Shown one piece after another: positions 25,561 to 37,217 of a stretch of 61,643 nt of DNA. This DNA is from an uncultured Pirellulaceae bacterium (lineage in GTDB: Bacteria; Planctomycetota; Planctomycetia; Pirellulales; Pirellulaceae). The notes under the pieces were generated by a model, which searched no databases, was not told where the DNA came from, and saw nothing but the letters and a program-made list of their open reading frames with translations. The position numbers were made by a program, and so were the translations under genes. The stretch spans positions 1 to 61,643 of the forward strand of contig CALDYR010000013.1 of NCBI GenBank assembly GCA_937944405.1, written 5' to 3'. Each line of letters opens with the position of its first letter. Positions within the stretch are counted from its first letter, which is position 1.

Positions 25561-25997
25561 GAACAAATTCTATAAATGATCAGACAAAAATATGGGTAGA
25601 ATCCCAGCAATAGGCGCGCCTCGACCTGATGCCACCATTGTTTTCCGTGTTTGTGTGGCGAAAATCAAACGCACAAATCGCGAGAAGAGGTCATAAAACT
25701 AACACACTCCACGGAAACATTCACCCAGTGTTACGGCCAAAGCCCCTAGGTACCGCCAATGGGTGCCGCCAATAGGTGCCTCCAATAGGCGGTCTGGCCC
25801 CAAAACTGCTAGAACTGCAAAATCTTCGCAGAACGCAAACATCCGCAATAGCGCGTACGTGTTCCCTTTGCCAGAGTGTTGTTGTCAATTTTTTAGCCGC
25901 ATGCGTCACAACAACGCACTTCTGCGTTTGCTGTCGGCGCGTTGCGACCACTATCATATAGCAGCGCTGCCATCCGAAAAATTTCAACATTGACACC
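25561..25997. other. Upstream region of the polyketide synthase
   Basis: 437 nt between the divergent rlmA-like and PKS genes; it should hold both promoters. It contains three 13-bp tandem repeats: TACCGCCAATGGG at 25751-25763, TGCCGCCAATAGG at 25764-25776 and TGCCTCCAATAGG at 25777-25789. Frames read across this region look non-coding. A TTGCTG followed 18 nt later by TATCAT near 25928-25957 is a weak promoter candidate. Confidence 0.5.
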
Positions 25998-28900
25998 ATG
26001 AACACTTCGACGCTGAACGAACTATCGCCCAACCAGCGGGCACTGCTGAAAATTCGAGACCTCAAACGACAGGTTAACGAACTCAAAGCAGAAAACGCAC
26101 AGTCGTCTTATGGTGGCGAAATCGCGATTGTCTCCATGGCGTGCCGATTCCCACGCACCGCCAACACGCCCGAAGCCTTCTGGCGGTCGCTGGTGGACCA
26201 AACCGATGAAGTCAGCAACATTCCCGACGATCGTTGGGATCTCGCGGCGTTCTTCGACGATGACCCTGAGACGTTGGGAAAAATGTATGCCTCCAAAGGT
26301 GTTTTCTTGGACGACATCGACAAAATGGATCCTGAGTTCTTCGGGATTTCGCCGCGCGAGGCGACTTGGGTCGACCCACAACAGCGCCTGTTGATGGAGG
26401 TCGGTTACGAAGCCATCGAACGCGCGGGGTGGACCGCAGAAAAGATCGCCGAAACCACTGGCGTCTTCATTGGGTGGATGCACAACGACTACCAGAACGA
26501 AGCCAGTGATTCTTTCCTGAACCTCAACCCCTACATCGCCACCGGTGCCGCAGGGAGCTTCCTCAGCGGCAGGTTGGCCTATTACTTGGGCTTGCAAGGG
26601 CCTTCGATCGCGATCGACACGGCCTGTTCTTCATCTTTGGTGGCCCTGCACCTGGCCTGCCAAAGTCTGCAACGACGGGACTGCGACCAAGCGCTCGTTG
26701 GCGGCGTTAACGCGATCTGTTCCCCGACAACCAACATCCTAACGTGCAAACTCAAAGCCCTCTCACCCAGCGGTCACTCGCGCGCCTTTGACGCTGCGGC
26801 CGACGGTTATCTGCGCGGTGAAGGCTGCGGGGTGGTCACGCTCAAACGACTACAAGACGCCCAGAACGACGGCGATTCGGTACTGGGAATCATCCGAGGC
26901 ACCGCGGTGGGGCACAACGGTTTCAGCAGCGGGCTGACCGCGCCCAACCCCAAGGCTCAAGAAAAGGTCATCCGCGCGGCGCTCGCAAGGGCGCGCGTTT
27001 CTCCCGATGAAGTCTCTTATTTAGAAGCCCACGGCACTGGCACCGAACTGGGCGATCCAATCGAAATGCAAGCCGCCGCCGCAGCCCTCGCCGGTCAACG
27101 TAACCGCGATAACCCGCTGCTGGTCGGTTCGGTGAAAACCAACATCGGCCACTTAGAAGCCGCCGCCGGGATGGCCGGGCTGATTAAAGTATTGCTCGCG
27201 ATGCAACGCGGGCAAATCCCTGGCCAGCTGAATTTCGAAACGCCCAACCCCCATATCGCATGGGACAAAATCCCGGTGAAAGTGCTGACCGATCTGACCT
27301 CGTGGCCCCAAACACAAAACCGCATCGCGGGCGTAAGTGCGTTTGGCATGAGCGGCACCAACGCGCACGTCATCATCGAAGCCCCCCGCCACAGACGCGT
27401 TGCCAACGGTACCGTCTTTCCGGCAAGTGATGCGACACCGGTCTCTGACCTACGCCCTGCAACGAACGACCAACCGACGAAATCAGCGCCCCGTGCTTCG
27501 ACGCTCAATTACGTGATTCCAATCTCCGGACGGACTCCCGGAGCCATTCAAGCGCTTGCTGAATCTTACCAGCGATTTTTAGAAGGGAATCCAGAGACCA
27601 GCGTCACTGACTTCGCCTTTACCACCGCCGTTGGCCGAAAACACTTCGAACACCGCGCCGCCATCGTTGCTCACGACCACACCACCGCGATTGCGGGACT
27701 CAAACGCATCGCGCGCGGCATCGCCGATGAGACCACTTTCGGTGGCCATCACCGCAAGCAACCAAAAATTGGCTGGCAATTCACAGGACAGGGTTCCCAG
27801 CACATCGGGATGGGAAGGTCTCTATATCAAACCTATCCCGTTTTCCGCGCCGCGATTGACGCCTGCGACGCCCAAATGACCGAACTGAGGAACGAGTCTC
27901 TGATCGAGGTCATCTTCGGCGACGGGCAGCATATCGATGACACGCGCTGGACTCAACCGGCGATTTTCTCCATCCAAATGGGCTTGGTCAAATTGCTCAA
28001 CAGCTGGGGCCTGACTCCGGACATTGTCATGGGGCACAGCGTGGGCCAGTACGCTGCGGCCTGCGTTGCGGGAATTTTAAGCTGGGAAGATGGACTGACC
28101 CTGATCAGCCATCGCGGTCGGTTAATCGGAGATCTGCCGCGTTTAGGGGCAATGCTGGCCGTGTTTGCCCAACCCCAAACGGTCACCCAAACAGCCGATA
28201 AATTGGGTTTGTCGGTCGCCGCAATCAACGGCACTCACGTCGTGCTCAGCGGCCCTCAATCCATCATCGAACAAACCGAAATTGAATTCGCCAACCAATC
28301 GGTGCGCACCAAACGTTTGGCAACTTCCCACGCCTTTCACAGCGCACTGATGGATCCGGTGTTAGAACCATTCGCTGAAATTGCCAACGGCGTCACGTAT
28401 CGTCGCCCGCAACTACCGTTGATCTGCAACGTCACCGGCGAATTACTAGCGGTGGACAGGGTCTTGGACGGTCAATACTGGGCCAATCATATTCGCGCCG
28501 CGGTTCAATATGCGCCCAGTGTCATCACGGCGGAACAGTTTGGGTGCGCGACACTGTTAGAAATTGGCCCCCAAGCCACACTGACTCGGATGGCGACCGC
28601 CGCGTGGCAACAGGACAACGGCCGATTGGTCGCGTGTTTGCAACGTGACGTGGATGACGGACTGTCGATTCAATCGGCTGTCGCGCGGATGTACACGCAT
28701 GGTGTCGTCACGAATTTTGAAACGATGCACAGGGGCCATGGCGGGCAACGCATCACGCTACCTACCTACCCCTTTGAACGTCGTCGTTTTTGGGGGCCCG
28801 ACAAACCGCGCGCCGCCCATGCCCAACACCACACCGCCCACCCTTCGTTGGGTTCTCCAGTTTCGCTGGCCGGGGCCAGTAATGAAACTCGTTTCGAAAC

Positions 28901-31900
28901 CTTCATCGAACCCGACAGCCCATCCTGGTTGCCAGACCACGAAGTGATGAATCAAGTCGTCATGCCCGGTGCCGCGTTTGTTGAATTGGCCTTGGCGGCG
29001 ACCGAAATGGCGGAACTCCAAGACGTCAAATTCGAACAACCGCTGCGCCCGACAAACCGTACCGCGATGCAAACGGTGGTCAAAACCGATGGGGACAAAA
29101 TCCGCCGCATCGAAACGTTTACCCGCCCTGCGGAATCCAGTGTTTGGACACGCCATTTCACCGCCAGTTCGAAATCCATTCCAACCATCCCCGATCGCGC
29201 TAACCGGCCCAAGGTGTCACTGGAACAGTTGCAGGCCCAGCCAAGCGAAAAAGTTTCTGCCGAAGCGTTTTACTCAGGTATGGCAACGCTTGGTTTGAAC
29301 TATGGACCGGACTTTCAAACCGTCCAAACTTTAGCGATCAACGAAGAAGGCGTACTGGCGACCCTAGCAACCCAAACCGATATTCGCGGCTATTTGATTC
29401 CACCGCCGCTGCTGGATGGGGCTATCCACTGTCTTGCGGTCGGTCTATTAGAGGAAGACGGCGATTCACTGTTTCTGCCGGTAGGAATGAAACGCGTTAA
29501 ACTCTACGCGCCGGTGCAAAGCGAATTGATCTGCCACGCTAAATGGACGCAACCCGAAGGCGAGTTTCGCGCCGCCGACCTGACGCTGATGGATGCCGAA
29601 GGTCAAGTCGTTGGTGAAATTGAATCCCTGGAAGTTCAACAGATTAACCGGTCCGCGTTGCGGCAAATCAACGGCAGTGGTAGCGACCGGTTGCTGTACC
29701 AAATGCAGTGGCTGCCCTACCGTCTTCCCGCCCCCAGCGACACCAAAGGGGACTGGTTAATCGTCGGCAACTTGAACACAGTTACCGAAAGCCTGATTCA
29801 GGCCGGACGCCGTGTTACCTCGGTCAACCTCGATGAGGTGGACTGGGGCCAACTGATCAACGCTGACAAACCACCGGCGGGAATCTTATGGGATTTTTCC
29901 GGTAACACGAACACTGATTCGGTGGATCAAAAAACGCGTCTGCATTGCGAAGGGATTCTCGCGTTGACCAAGACATTGGCCGATAAAGGGATCCGACGGA
30001 TTGAATGCGGGATGCAGTTGCTGACTCGCAATGCAGTCGACATCGGCAACGGCGAGAACGTCGATCCGGCACAGACACAGTTTTGGGGACTGGGGCGCGT
30101 GATAGGTGCGGAGCAACCGGAGTTCCGCTGCCGAATGATTGACGTTGATGAATTCACTGACGTCACTGGCGCAGCGCTGTTTGATTTCTTGACCACCGAA
30201 ACCAAGGAAAACCAATTCGCGATCCGAAACGGCCAGTACTTTGTGACGCGCCTTAAACAGGCAAACCTACCTAACGACTTGCCGCCGTTTTCAGCCTCCC
30301 CGGATGCTGCCTATTTGATTACCGGTGGTTTGGGAATGCTGGGTCGGCAAGCGGCGCTGTGGTTGGCCAAACACGGAGCCGGGCAAGTGGTTTTGGTGTC
30401 ACGCCGGAAACCGGATGAAGCGGCTCAGACATTTTTGGATTCGATTTCAGAATTAGGCTGCACCGTTACCGCAGAATCGGCAGACTTTAGTGACCATTTG
30501 AGCGTCGAGTCGCTACTGGCGCGGTTTGGCAACCAGTGGAAACCACTCAAAGGTGTTATTCACGCCGCGGGTGTTTTAGACGACGGATTGATCGGCGATC
30601 AGACTTGGCCACGATTCGAAAACGTGCTCGCCCCCAAGATTCACGGTGGGCGTTTGCTGCATGAATTTACGCTCGACCTTGCGCTTGATTTCTTTGTGCT
30701 CTATTCGTCGGCGGCGTCGGTACTTGGTTCGCCGGGACAAAGCAATTACGCAACCGGAAATGCTTACTTGGATGGGCTTGCGTTCCATCGTCGTTCGATC
30801 GGACTACCCGCGACGAGCATCAATTGGGGGCCTTGGACTGAAGGTATGGCCGCTGATGAACGCATCGCCAAACGTCTGGCAATGCAAGGCATCACTGCGT
30901 TGACGGTCGACGAAGCACACGACGCCATGGAAAAAATGATCGTCGGTGATCTTGTGCAAACCACGGTCATCGACGTCGATTGGCGCCGGATGGTGATGGG
31001 ATTGGGCAGCGAAACCCCCAGCCTATTAGAAGGGCTCGCGCCTGCTCGGCGACGCGCCCAAAGCGGTGATTCGGAGTTCGTGGCAAAGCTTAAAAAGATG
31101 CAGCCCGGTCCTGCCCGAGAGCTGATGGTCAGCACCATCGGCCAGCAACTCCAAACTATTCTTTCGACCCCAGAACTGCCTCAAACCGATCGCCCGTTAA
31201 TCGAACTTGGGCTCGACTCCTTGATGGCGGTCGAATTCGGAACTCAGTTACAGATGATGTTAGGTGATCAGTTTGTTGTCGCGCCCACGATGCTATTTGA
31301 TCATCCGACGGTCGACGCCATTTCGGACCACGTGTTGGAACTGGTCGGCGGAGCAGACGCCCAAACCGATGGACCAGATCAGATCGCTGGTGAAAGTAAG
31401 GGACAATCCTCGGAAACGTCGACAGTTCTCAGGGCGCGTGAAGATATCGCGATCATCGGCATGAGCTGCCAGTTTCCGGGGGCCGATAACGTCGAAGCGT
31501 TTTGGGAAAACTTATTAAACGGAGTCGATTCTGTTGGTGAAATTCCGGCAGGCCGATGGGATGTTGATCAGTTTTACTCAAAGGATCGACAACCCGGAAA
31601 GATGTACACAAAAGAGGGCGGTTTTTTAGAAAACATCGGCGATTTTGATGCTCCGTTTTTCAACATCGACCCGATGGAGGCGCGTTGGATCGACCCTCAA
31701 CATCGGATGTTGTTGGAAAACAGTTACACCGCACTAGAGAACGCGGGAATCGCAACGGCGCCCTTGGTCGACAACAACGTCGGGGTGTTCATGGGCATCA
31801 TGGGACAGGATTACGCGTTTCTGCCCCGACTGGAAAACCCGGAAATAGTCGCCGCGTTTCAGGGGGCTGGACTTTCGCACAGCGCAGGAGTGGGCAGGAT

Positions 31901-33788
31901 CAGTTATGTATTCGGATTCCAAGGCCCCAGCGTGGCGGTCGATACCGCCAGCAGCAGTTCTTTAGTCGCACTGTATCAGGCGATGCGCAGCTTGCAGGAG
32001 GGCAATTGCAACTTAGCCCTTGCTGGCGGCGTGAACGCAATTTTAGCACCTATCAATTCACTGTTAATGTCTAAAGCCGGTCTACTGTCACCCGATGGCC
32101 GCTGTAAGTCGTTCTCCGCATCGGCGGATGGATTTGGTCGAGGTGAAGGCTGTGGCGTGGTGGTGCTAAAACGATTAAGCGATGCTCGGCGCGACGGCGA
32201 CAATGTAGTAGCCGTTGTGCGTGGGGCGGCGGTCAACCACAATGGCTTCAGCAGCGGGATCACGGCGCCCAGCGGCAAAGCGCAATCGCGCGTCATCGCC
32301 GACGCGCTTAAAGACGCTCAAATCGCCCCCAACCAGGTTCAATATCTCGAAGCCCACGGCACCGGCACCGAATATGGCGACCCCATGGAAATCGGCGCCG
32401 CGGCGGCGGTATACGGCAAGGGGCGGGCGCAGAACAACCCGTTGCTGGTGGGGACCGTCAAAGCCAACATCAGCCATCTGGAAGCCGCCGGTGGCGTGTC
32501 GGGGCTGATCAAGACCGCGCTTTGCCTGCATCACGGCGTTATTCCACAACAACTTTACTCTGACCAACCAAGCCCTCACGTACCTTGGAAGCGGTTGGCC
32601 GTAAAAATGATCACCGACCAAACTGATTGGCCTCAAACCGACCAGAGGATCGCGGCGGTAACGGCGCTGGGTTTAGTCGGCACTAACGCTCACGTGGTGC
32701 TCAGTTCTGACTCCAAAGCCGACGACATTGATAAAGAAAATGCTGTTATAAACCGTGACCAGCATCTACTGTTAATCAGCGCGAAACATCAGAACGCATT
32801 ACCAAAAATAGCCGAACGTTTTTTGGATCAGATTAAATCGATTGCGGGATCCGGCAACAGCACTGATTTTGCCAACATCTGTTACACCTCCGCTGTCGGC
32901 CGGAGGCATTTCGATCACCGTTTGGCATTGGTTGTGCCTTCAGCAGAAGCGGCGATTGAGGCACTCCAAACCCAGCGGTGGCAAAATACAACCCCCGCAG
33001 CCCCTGCCGCCAAGAAAGTGCAAAAGGTTGCGTGGCAGTTCAATGACGGTTGGTCGCAAGAATTTGCACGCCAACAAGTCAGCGCGTTATGTGCCGTTGA
33101 GCCCGTTTTTCGGCAAACCATTGAAACGATCGACCAAAGACTGGGCGGTGCTGACGCGTGGCAGCGGATTGCCCAGTACGCCTACCACGCTGGATTGGCG
33201 AAGCTATGGGAATCTTGGGGGGTTGAACCCGATGTGTGCATCGGATGGGGGGCAAGCCACTATGCAGCGGCCGCCCGTGCGGGGGTGATGTGTTGGTTTG
33301 ATGGGGCTGAGATCGTCGATCAGCGGCGAGAGTTAATGACCGCCGCGACGGGCAAATCCGCCGCCGAGATATCCGATTTACTGGACGAGTTTGAGTCGTT
33401 TGCGGACCGGTTTAATTTTTACCCGCCCAATCGAGCTTTAATTTGTACCGTCAGCGGCGAAGACGTGCCGATGCACCGGTCGCTCGGTGGCGGTTATTGG
33501 CGGGAGCATGTTTTCGCAGAAAGTGCTGGCAAAAAAAGCGCCGAAGCGTTGGCTTCGTTAAGTTGCGACTCCGTCATGCAGTTCAGTGGCGACGATGCGA
33601 TGCGTACCGATTTGTCTTGGAACAGCGTTGAGACCCTCTACAATGCGGTCGGAAAATTTTACCAAGCCGGCGGTTGGATTGATTGGACGGCCTTTTACGC
33701 CGATCGCGACTTTCGGAAAACGACACTACCGAACTATCCGTTTGACAGAAAGCGCTACTGGATCACGGAGATAGACCGGCACCAGTAG
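25998..33788 (+). CDS. Type I polyketide synthase KS-AT-DH-KR-ACP-KS(Ser)-AT(relic)
   Basis: 2596 aa. Residues 1-35 form a docking-like helix. KS1 (about 41-463): Cys210 in DTACSSSL, His345 in [12 protein letters not shown], His385 in TNIGHLE, all intact. AT1 (593-900): Ser681 in GHSVGQ, and HAFH at 778-781, which predicts malonyl-CoA. DH (940-1230): His981 in [13 protein letters not shown], with Asn where HxxxGxxxxP has Gly, and Asp1140 in LLDGAIH. KR: GGLGMLG at 1443-1449, LDD at 1527-1529 (B-type stereochemistry predicted), Ser1571, Tyr1584 and Asn1588. ACP: Ser1741 in [10 protein letters not shown]2 (1814-2235): Ser1985 replaces Cys in DTASSSSL, but His2120 and His2160 remain. AT2 (2340-2590): GHSxG has become GWGAS, and the ferredoxin-like subdomain and HAFH are missing; only the [12 protein letters not shown] linker marks its end. 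There is no enoyl reductase, thioesterase or reductase domain. The first five domains have 6-methylsalicylate-synthase-like order. Two halogenase-like genes follow. Confidence 0.94.
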   Translation: MNTSTLNELSPNQRALLKIRDLKRQVNELKAENAQSSYGGEIAIVSMACRFPRTANTPEAFWRSLVDQTDEVSNIPDDRWDLAAFFDDDPETLGKMYASKGVFLDDIDKMDPEFFGISPREATWVDPQQRLLMEVGYEAIERAGWTAEKIAETTGVFIGWMHNDYQNEASDSFLNLNPYIATGAAGSFLSGRLAYYLGLQGPSIAIDTACSSSLVALHLACQSLQRRDCDQALVGGVNAICSPTTNILTCKLKALSPSGHSRAFDAAADGYLRGEGCGVVTLKRLQDAQNDGDSVLGIIRGTAVGHNGFSSGLTAPNPKAQEKVIRAALARARVSPDEVSYLEAHGTGTELGDPIEMQAAAAALAGQRNRDNPLLVGSVKTNIGHLEAAAGMAGLIKVLLAMQRGQIPGQLNFETPNPHIAWDKIPVKVLTDLTSWPQTQNRIAGVSAFGMSGTNAHVIIEAPRHRRVANGTVFPASDATPVSDLRPATNDQPTKSAPRASTLNYVIPISGRTPGAIQALAESYQRFLEGNPETSVTDFAFTTAVGRKHFEHRAAIVAHDHTTAIAGLKRIARGIADETTFGGHHRKQPKIGWQFTGQGSQHIGMGRSLYQTYPVFRAAIDACDAQMTELRNESLIEVIFGDGQHIDDTRWTQPAIFSIQMGLVKLLNSWGLTPDIVMGHSVGQYAAACVAGILSWEDGLTLISHRGRLIGDLPRLGAMLAVFAQPQTVTQTADKLGLSVAAINGTHVVLSGPQSIIEQTEIEFANQSVRTKRLATSHAFHSALMDPVLEPFAEIANGVTYRRPQLPLICNVTGELLAVDRVLDGQYWANHIRAAVQYAPSVITAEQFGCATLLEIGPQATLTRMATAAWQQDNGRLVACLQRDVDDGLSIQSAVARMYTHGVVTNFETMHRGHGGQRITLPTYPFERRRFWGPDKPRAAHAQHHTAHPSLGSPVSLAGASNETRFETFIEPDSPSWLPDHEVMNQVVMPGAAFVELALAATEMAELQDVKFEQPLRPTNRTAMQTVVKTDGDKIRRIETFTRPAESSVWTRHFTASSKSIPTIPDRANRPKVSLEQLQAQPSEKVSAEAFYSGMATLGLNYGPDFQTVQTLAINEEGVLATLATQTDIRGYLIPPPLLDGAIHCLAVGLLEEDGDSLFLPVGMKRVKLYAPVQSELICHAKWTQPEGEFRAADLTLMDAEGQVVGEIESLEVQQINRSALRQINGSGSDRLLYQMQWLPYRLPAPSDTKGDWLIVGNLNTVTESLIQAGRRVTSVNLDEVDWGQLINADKPPAGILWDFSGNTNTDSVDQKTRLHCEGILALTKTLADKGIRRIECGMQLLTRNAVDIGNGENVDPAQTQFWGLGRVIGAEQPEFRCRMIDVDEFTDVTGAALFDFLTTETKENQFAIRNGQYFVTRLKQANLPNDLPPFSASPDAAYLITGGLGMLGRQAALWLAKHGAGQVVLVSRRKPDEAAQTFLDSISELGCTVTAESADFSDHLSVESLLARFGNQWKPLKGVIHAAGVLDDGLIGDQTWPRFENVLAPKIHGGRLLHEFTLDLALDFFVLYSSAASVLGSPGQSNYATGNAYLDGLAFHRRSIGLPATSINWGPWTEGMAADERIAKRLAMQGITALTVDEAHDAMEKMIVGDLVQTTVIDVDWRRMVMGLGSETPSLLEGLAPARRRAQSGDSEFVAKLKKMQPGPARELMVSTIGQQLQTILSTPELPQTDRPLIELGLDSLMAVEFGTQLQMMLGDQFVVAPTMLFDHPTVDAISDHVLELVGGADAQTDGPDQIAGESKGQSSETSTVLRAREDIAIIGMSCQFPGADNVEAFWENLLNGVDSVGEIPAGRWDVDQFYSKDRQPGKMYTKEGGFLENIGDFDAPFFNIDPMEARWIDPQHRMLLENSYTALENAGIATAPLVDNNVGVFMGIMGQDYAFLPRLENPEIVAAFQGAGLSHSAGVGRISYVFGFQGPSVAVDTASSSSLVALYQAMRSLQEGNCNLALAGGVNAILAPINSLLMSKAGLLSPDGRCKSFSASADGFGRGEGCGVVVLKRLSDARRDGDNVVAVVRGAAVNHNGFSSGITAPSGKAQSRVIADALKDAQIAPNQVQYLEAHGTGTEYGDPMEIGAAAAVYGKGRAQNNPLLVGTVKANISHLEAAGGVSGLIKTALCLHHGVIPQQLYSDQPSPHVPWKRLAVKMITDQTDWPQTDQRIAAVTALGLVGTNAHVVLSSDSKADDIDKENAVINRDQHLLLISAKHQNALPKIAERFLDQIKSIAGSGNSTDFANICYTSAVGRRHFDHRLALVVPSAEAAIEALQTQRWQNTTPAAPAAKKVQKVAWQFNDGWSQEFARQQVSALCAVEPVFRQTIETIDQRLGGADAWQRIAQYAYHAGLAKLWESWGVEPDVCIGWGASHYAAAARAGVMCWFDGAEIVDQRRELMTAATGKSAAEISDLLDEFESFADRFNFYPPNRALICTVSGEDVPMHRSLGGGYWREHVFAESAGKKSAEALASLSCDSVMQFSGDDAMRTDLSWNSVETLYNAVGKFYQAGGWIDWTAFYADRDFRKTTLPNYPFDRKRYWITEIDRHQ

Positions 33789-33865
33789 GAAGCTTAATGA
33801 GGAAACGGAAACTCGACTCCACAAACCGACGGCGGTTGTCTTGCGGCCGACAGAATTAGAAAAAT

Positions 33866-35485
33866 ATGATTGCGAATAACAACCAATACGACGTGGCAAT
33901 TCTTGGCGGAGGTCTCGCGGGACTGACTTTAGCAAAGCAATTGCTGATGCTAGATCCGGCAATACGTATCGCGGTGATCGAAAAACGGTCTTTCCCGGTC
34001 AACGAAGCGGCGCACAAGGTCGGTGAGTCCACCGTCGAAATTGGAGCCCATTATTTTGCCGAAGTGCTGAATCTCAAAAAACACCTGACCGATCAACAGC
34101 TACCTAAATTTGGGTTGCGGTTTTTCTTCAAAGACGCTGACCAAGCGATCAATGAAGGCACTGAGGTTGGCGGCAGCGAATTTTTCGCCGCTCCAAGCTA
34201 CCAAGTTGACCGTGGACGGTTAGAAAACTTTTTGGCCCAAGAGGTTGAGGGAATGGGGGCGACACTGATCGCCGGTTGTCGTGTCAAAGACATCGAACTG
34301 ACCTCGGCGGAGGCCTCTACCCAACCCCCTCATATCGTTTCTTTTGTGCGAAATGGTGAACCTCAATCAGTACAAAGTCGTTGGGTTGTGGACGCCAGCG
34401 GGAGAGCCAGTTTCATTAAACGGAAACTCGACCTTTCCGAAGACCTCGACCACGACGTCAACGCGGTTTGGTTTCGCATCGACGCCAATATCCAGATCGA
34501 CCAATGGTGCGATTGCCCGGATTGGCGTTCGCAAATCGGAAAAGTGCCACGCCGGTGGCTTAGTACGAACCACCTGATGGGCGAAGGGTATTGGGTTTGG
34601 TTGATTCCACTGGCGACCGGATCAACCAGCATCGGCATCGTTGCAGATCCAGAAATTCACAGTCTACGAGACATGAACTCGTTTGGAAAAGCGATGGATT
34701 GGTTGGCCGAACATGAACCTCAGTGTGCCGACGCGATCCAACGGCACCGGGAAAAACGGCAAGACTTTCTGGCGATCAAAAAACTGTCGCGCGGAACACG
34801 CCAAGTATTTTCGACAGATCGTTGGGGACTGACGGGTGAAGCGGCTGCATTTTTGGACCCTTTTTATTCCCCAGGCAGTGACTTTATCGCGATCGGCAAC
34901 ACGATGATCGCGAAACTAATCCAAGAAGATCGCGCCGGACGTTCGATTGGCCAATTGGCTCCCACGCTGCAAAGTGTTTACTTGACGCTGTTCCAAAATA
35001 ACTTGTTGACCTACCGCGATCAGTATCCGATCTTTGGCAATCCCCGGATCATGGCGTTAAAGTTTGTGTGGGATTATGCGATCTACTGGGGTTTCCCGGC
35101 GCTGTTGTATTTCAACGATAAACTGACCGACGTAGCTTTCATCCAGTCGCTGTCTAAAGGCATCGAAGAGATGCGGGAAATGAATTTAAAGATGCAAGAA
35201 TTCTTCCGAGCTTGGTACGAAATCGAAAAAACTGGCCACGCGGATCCCGCGTTTGTTGATCAAAATGAGATCGACGTCATGACCCGCATGAATCGAGAAC
35301 TCAAAGAGAAACTTGCAGATGCCGATTTGCGAAAACGATTTTTTGGCAACGTCGAAATCTGCAAAAATTTAATGGCTGAAATGATGCAGCGGGTGAAGCG
35401 ATACCAGCCCGATGTTGAAGTCACCAACACCGCAAATCCGGGCGAGTATTATTTGGATCGGACTTTTGAAACGTTGAACATTTAG
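33866..35485 (+). CDS. Flavin-dependent halogenase-like protein (copy 1)
   Basis: 539 aa. The FAD-binding N-terminus reads DVAILGGGLAGLTLAKQL (GxGxxG region), VIEKRSFP and VGESTVEIGAH. The halogenase signature WxWxIP is present as YWVWLIP near residue 247, and a second FAD motif is GLTGEAAAFLDPFYSPGSDF. Lys in LPKFGLRFFF (about residue 82) corresponds in position to the catalytic lysine of the superfamily (inferred from memory, not aligned). These enzymes oxidise chloride or bromide with FADH2 and O2; the separate flavin reductase is not in the window. The C-terminal 150 residues are helical. It starts 77 nt after the PKS and is paralogous to the next gene. Confidence 0.85.
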   Translation: MIANNNQYDVAILGGGLAGLTLAKQLLMLDPAIRIAVIEKRSFPVNEAAHKVGESTVEIGAHYFAEVLNLKKHLTDQQLPKFGLRFFFKDADQAINEGTEVGGSEFFAAPSYQVDRGRLENFLAQEVEGMGATLIAGCRVKDIELTSAEASTQPPHIVSFVRNGEPQSVQSRWVVDASGRASFIKRKLDLSEDLDHDVNAVWFRIDANIQIDQWCDCPDWRSQIGKVPRRWLSTNHLMGEGYWVWLIPLATGSTSIGIVADPEIHSLRDMNSFGKAMDWLAEHEPQCADAIQRHREKRQDFLAIKKLSRGTRQVFSTDRWGLTGEAAAFLDPFYSPGSDFIAIGNTMIAKLIQEDRAGRSIGQLAPTLQSVYLTLFQNNLLTYRDQYPIFGNPRIMALKFVWDYAIYWGFPALLYFNDKLTDVAFIQSLSKGIEEMREMNLKMQEFFRAWYEIEKTGHADPAFVDQNEIDVMTRMNRELKEKLADADLRKRFFGNVEICKNLMAEMMQRVKRYQPDVEVTNTANPGEYYLDRTFETLNI

Positions 35486-35576
35486 GCCGGCCATAAAACG
35501 TAGCGGCCCGATAGGCGAACAGATGGGTCAACCGCAACCACACCGACGGCAACTGCAAGCATGAAAACAAAGCACA

Positions 35577-37217
35577 ATGAATAAAAAATCAGACGTAACG
35601 ATTCTTGGTGGCGGGTTGGCCGGGCTGTCGCTGGCCCTTCAACTTCGGCAATCTTCTCCTGCGGCTTCGATTACGGTGCTGGAGAAACGCGCCCACCCGG
35701 TTCCCGAAGCGGCCCACAAGGTCGGTGAATCGACCGTGGAAGTTGCGGCGCACTACTTCGGCAATGTGCTGGGCTTGAAAGACCATATCCAGCAACAACA
35801 ACTACCCAAACTGGGCCTCCGTTTCTTCTTTCCAGCCGGCGACAATTCACGCATCCAAGACCGATTAGAATTGGGCGGGAAACGTTACGCGCCGGTCCCA
35901 AGTTACCAACTCGATCGTGGCCGGTTCGAAAACCACTTGGCCGATGAATGTCTCAGTAACGGTATCGATTTTTGCCATCAAACGAAAATTGAAAAGGTCG
36001 AGATCACAAAATCTGGCGACCACTGCGTTAAGTTTTCGCAAAACCAACTGCCCGGTCAAATCAATTCAAAGTGGATCGTCGACGCCAGCGGTCGACGAGC
36101 ATTTTTGAAACGGCAGCTTGGGTTGAGCAAAACATCGCCACACGTTTGCAATGCCGCGTGGTTTCGCTTCAGCAAACAAATAAAAATTGACGACTGGTGC
36201 AACGATGCCCGTTGGTCTGCAGGCCATGACGGCAAAACAGCACGGTGGTACAGCACCAATCACTTGATGGGACGGGGGTATTGGGTGTGGATGATTCCGC
36301 TGTCAAGTGGTTCGACCAGCATGGGAATCGTCGCGGCCGAAGAATTCCACTCGATTTCCGATTTTAACTCGATGGGAAAAGCGGTTGATTGGCTGGAAAG
36401 GTTTGAACCGCAGTGCGCCGACGCCGTGAAGTCCCATTTAGACCACGTGCAAGACTTCCGCGCAATCAAAAATTACTCCGTGGAAAGCAAACAGGTTTTC
36501 TCAAAACAGCGCTGGGGCATCACGGGCGAAGCGGGCTTTTTCCACGACCCGTTCTATTCGCCCGGTAGCGATTTCATTGCGTTCTCCAACAGCTTTTTAA
36601 CCGATTTAATTCGCCGGGATTTAAACGGAAAAGGCTTTCGGATAAGAGCAATCGCTTATGACAAAATCTACAAAAAATTCTTTTACGGCACTTCGACCGC
36701 GTACCTAGATCAGTATCAAATTTTTGGCAACCCAACAGTAATGCCGGTAAAAATCCTCTGGGACTACCTAGTGTACTGGTCGATCACGGGGTTCATTTTC
36801 ATGCAGGGGCAAATGTGCCACCAGAGGATGTACCTTCGCAACATGACCAAGCTATCGCGACTGGGGAAGATGAATCACTTTATGCAGGACTTCTTCCGTC
36901 AATGGCATCGCGCGACCGAGGGTATCCCGGCCAGTGGATGTATTGATATTTCGCAAATACCGCTGATACGTGAAATGAATCAGCGCCTACTGGACGACAT
37001 GAACCACGGCCAATTCGCCAATCGATTCGGCGACAACCTGTTGCAATTGGAAACCCTTGGCAACGAAATCGTGGCCAACTCGGGGATCGATGTGCAGGTT
37101 CCTTTTCAGCAGTCGGCAAAACCATCGGTCCGACAAAACGCTTTTGAGACCATTTTCGCGTCGGTAAACGGTACAAACGATCCAGTGACCGAAGAAAGAG
37201 ATGCGGCGCTGATTTAG
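35577..37217 (+). CDS. Flavin-dependent halogenase-like protein (copy 2)
   Basis: 546 aa, tandem paralogue of the preceding gene with the same layout: VTILGGGLAGLSLALQLRQ, KVGESTVEVAAHYFGNVLGL, LPKLGLRFFF, the WxWxIP signature as YWVWMIP and GITGEAGFFHDPFYSPGSDF. The two proteins share most motif positions but diverge in the middle and in the C-terminal helical part, so this is an old duplication with possible division of labour (two halogenation sites or two substrates). It begins 91 nt after copy 1. No terminator of clear strength was found behind it. Confidence 0.85.
   Translation: MNKKSDVTILGGGLAGLSLALQLRQSSPAASITVLEKRAHPVPEAAHKVGESTVEVAAHYFGNVLGLKDHIQQQQLPKLGLRFFFPAGDNSRIQDRLELGGKRYAPVPSYQLDRGRFENHLADECLSNGIDFCHQTKIEKVEITKSGDHCVKFSQNQLPGQINSKWIVDASGRRAFLKRQLGLSKTSPHVCNAAWFRFSKQIKIDDWCNDARWSAGHDGKTARWYSTNHLMGRGYWVWMIPLSSGSTSMGIVAAEEFHSISDFNSMGKAVDWLERFEPQCADAVKSHLDHVQDFRAIKNYSVESKQVFSKQRWGITGEAGFFHDPFYSPGSDFIAFSNSFLTDLIRRDLNGKGFRIRAIAYDKIYKKFFYGTSTAYLDQYQIFGNPTVMPVKILWDYLVYWSITGFIFMQGQMCHQRMYLRNMTKLSRLGKMNHFMQDFFRQWHRATEGIPASGCIDISQIPLIREMNQRLLDDMNHGQFANRFGDNLLQLETLGNEIVANSGIDVQVPFQQSAKPSVRQNAFETIFASVNGTNDPVTEERDAALI

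Noticed and set aside
26022-26597. Long open frame (191 codons) on the minus strand inside KS1
   Set aside because: It mirrors conserved KS codons on the plus strand; composition is not protein-like. Other long antisense frames within PKS, topoisomerase and comM genes (16809-17312, 32175-32636, 46407-47081) were dropped for the same reason.
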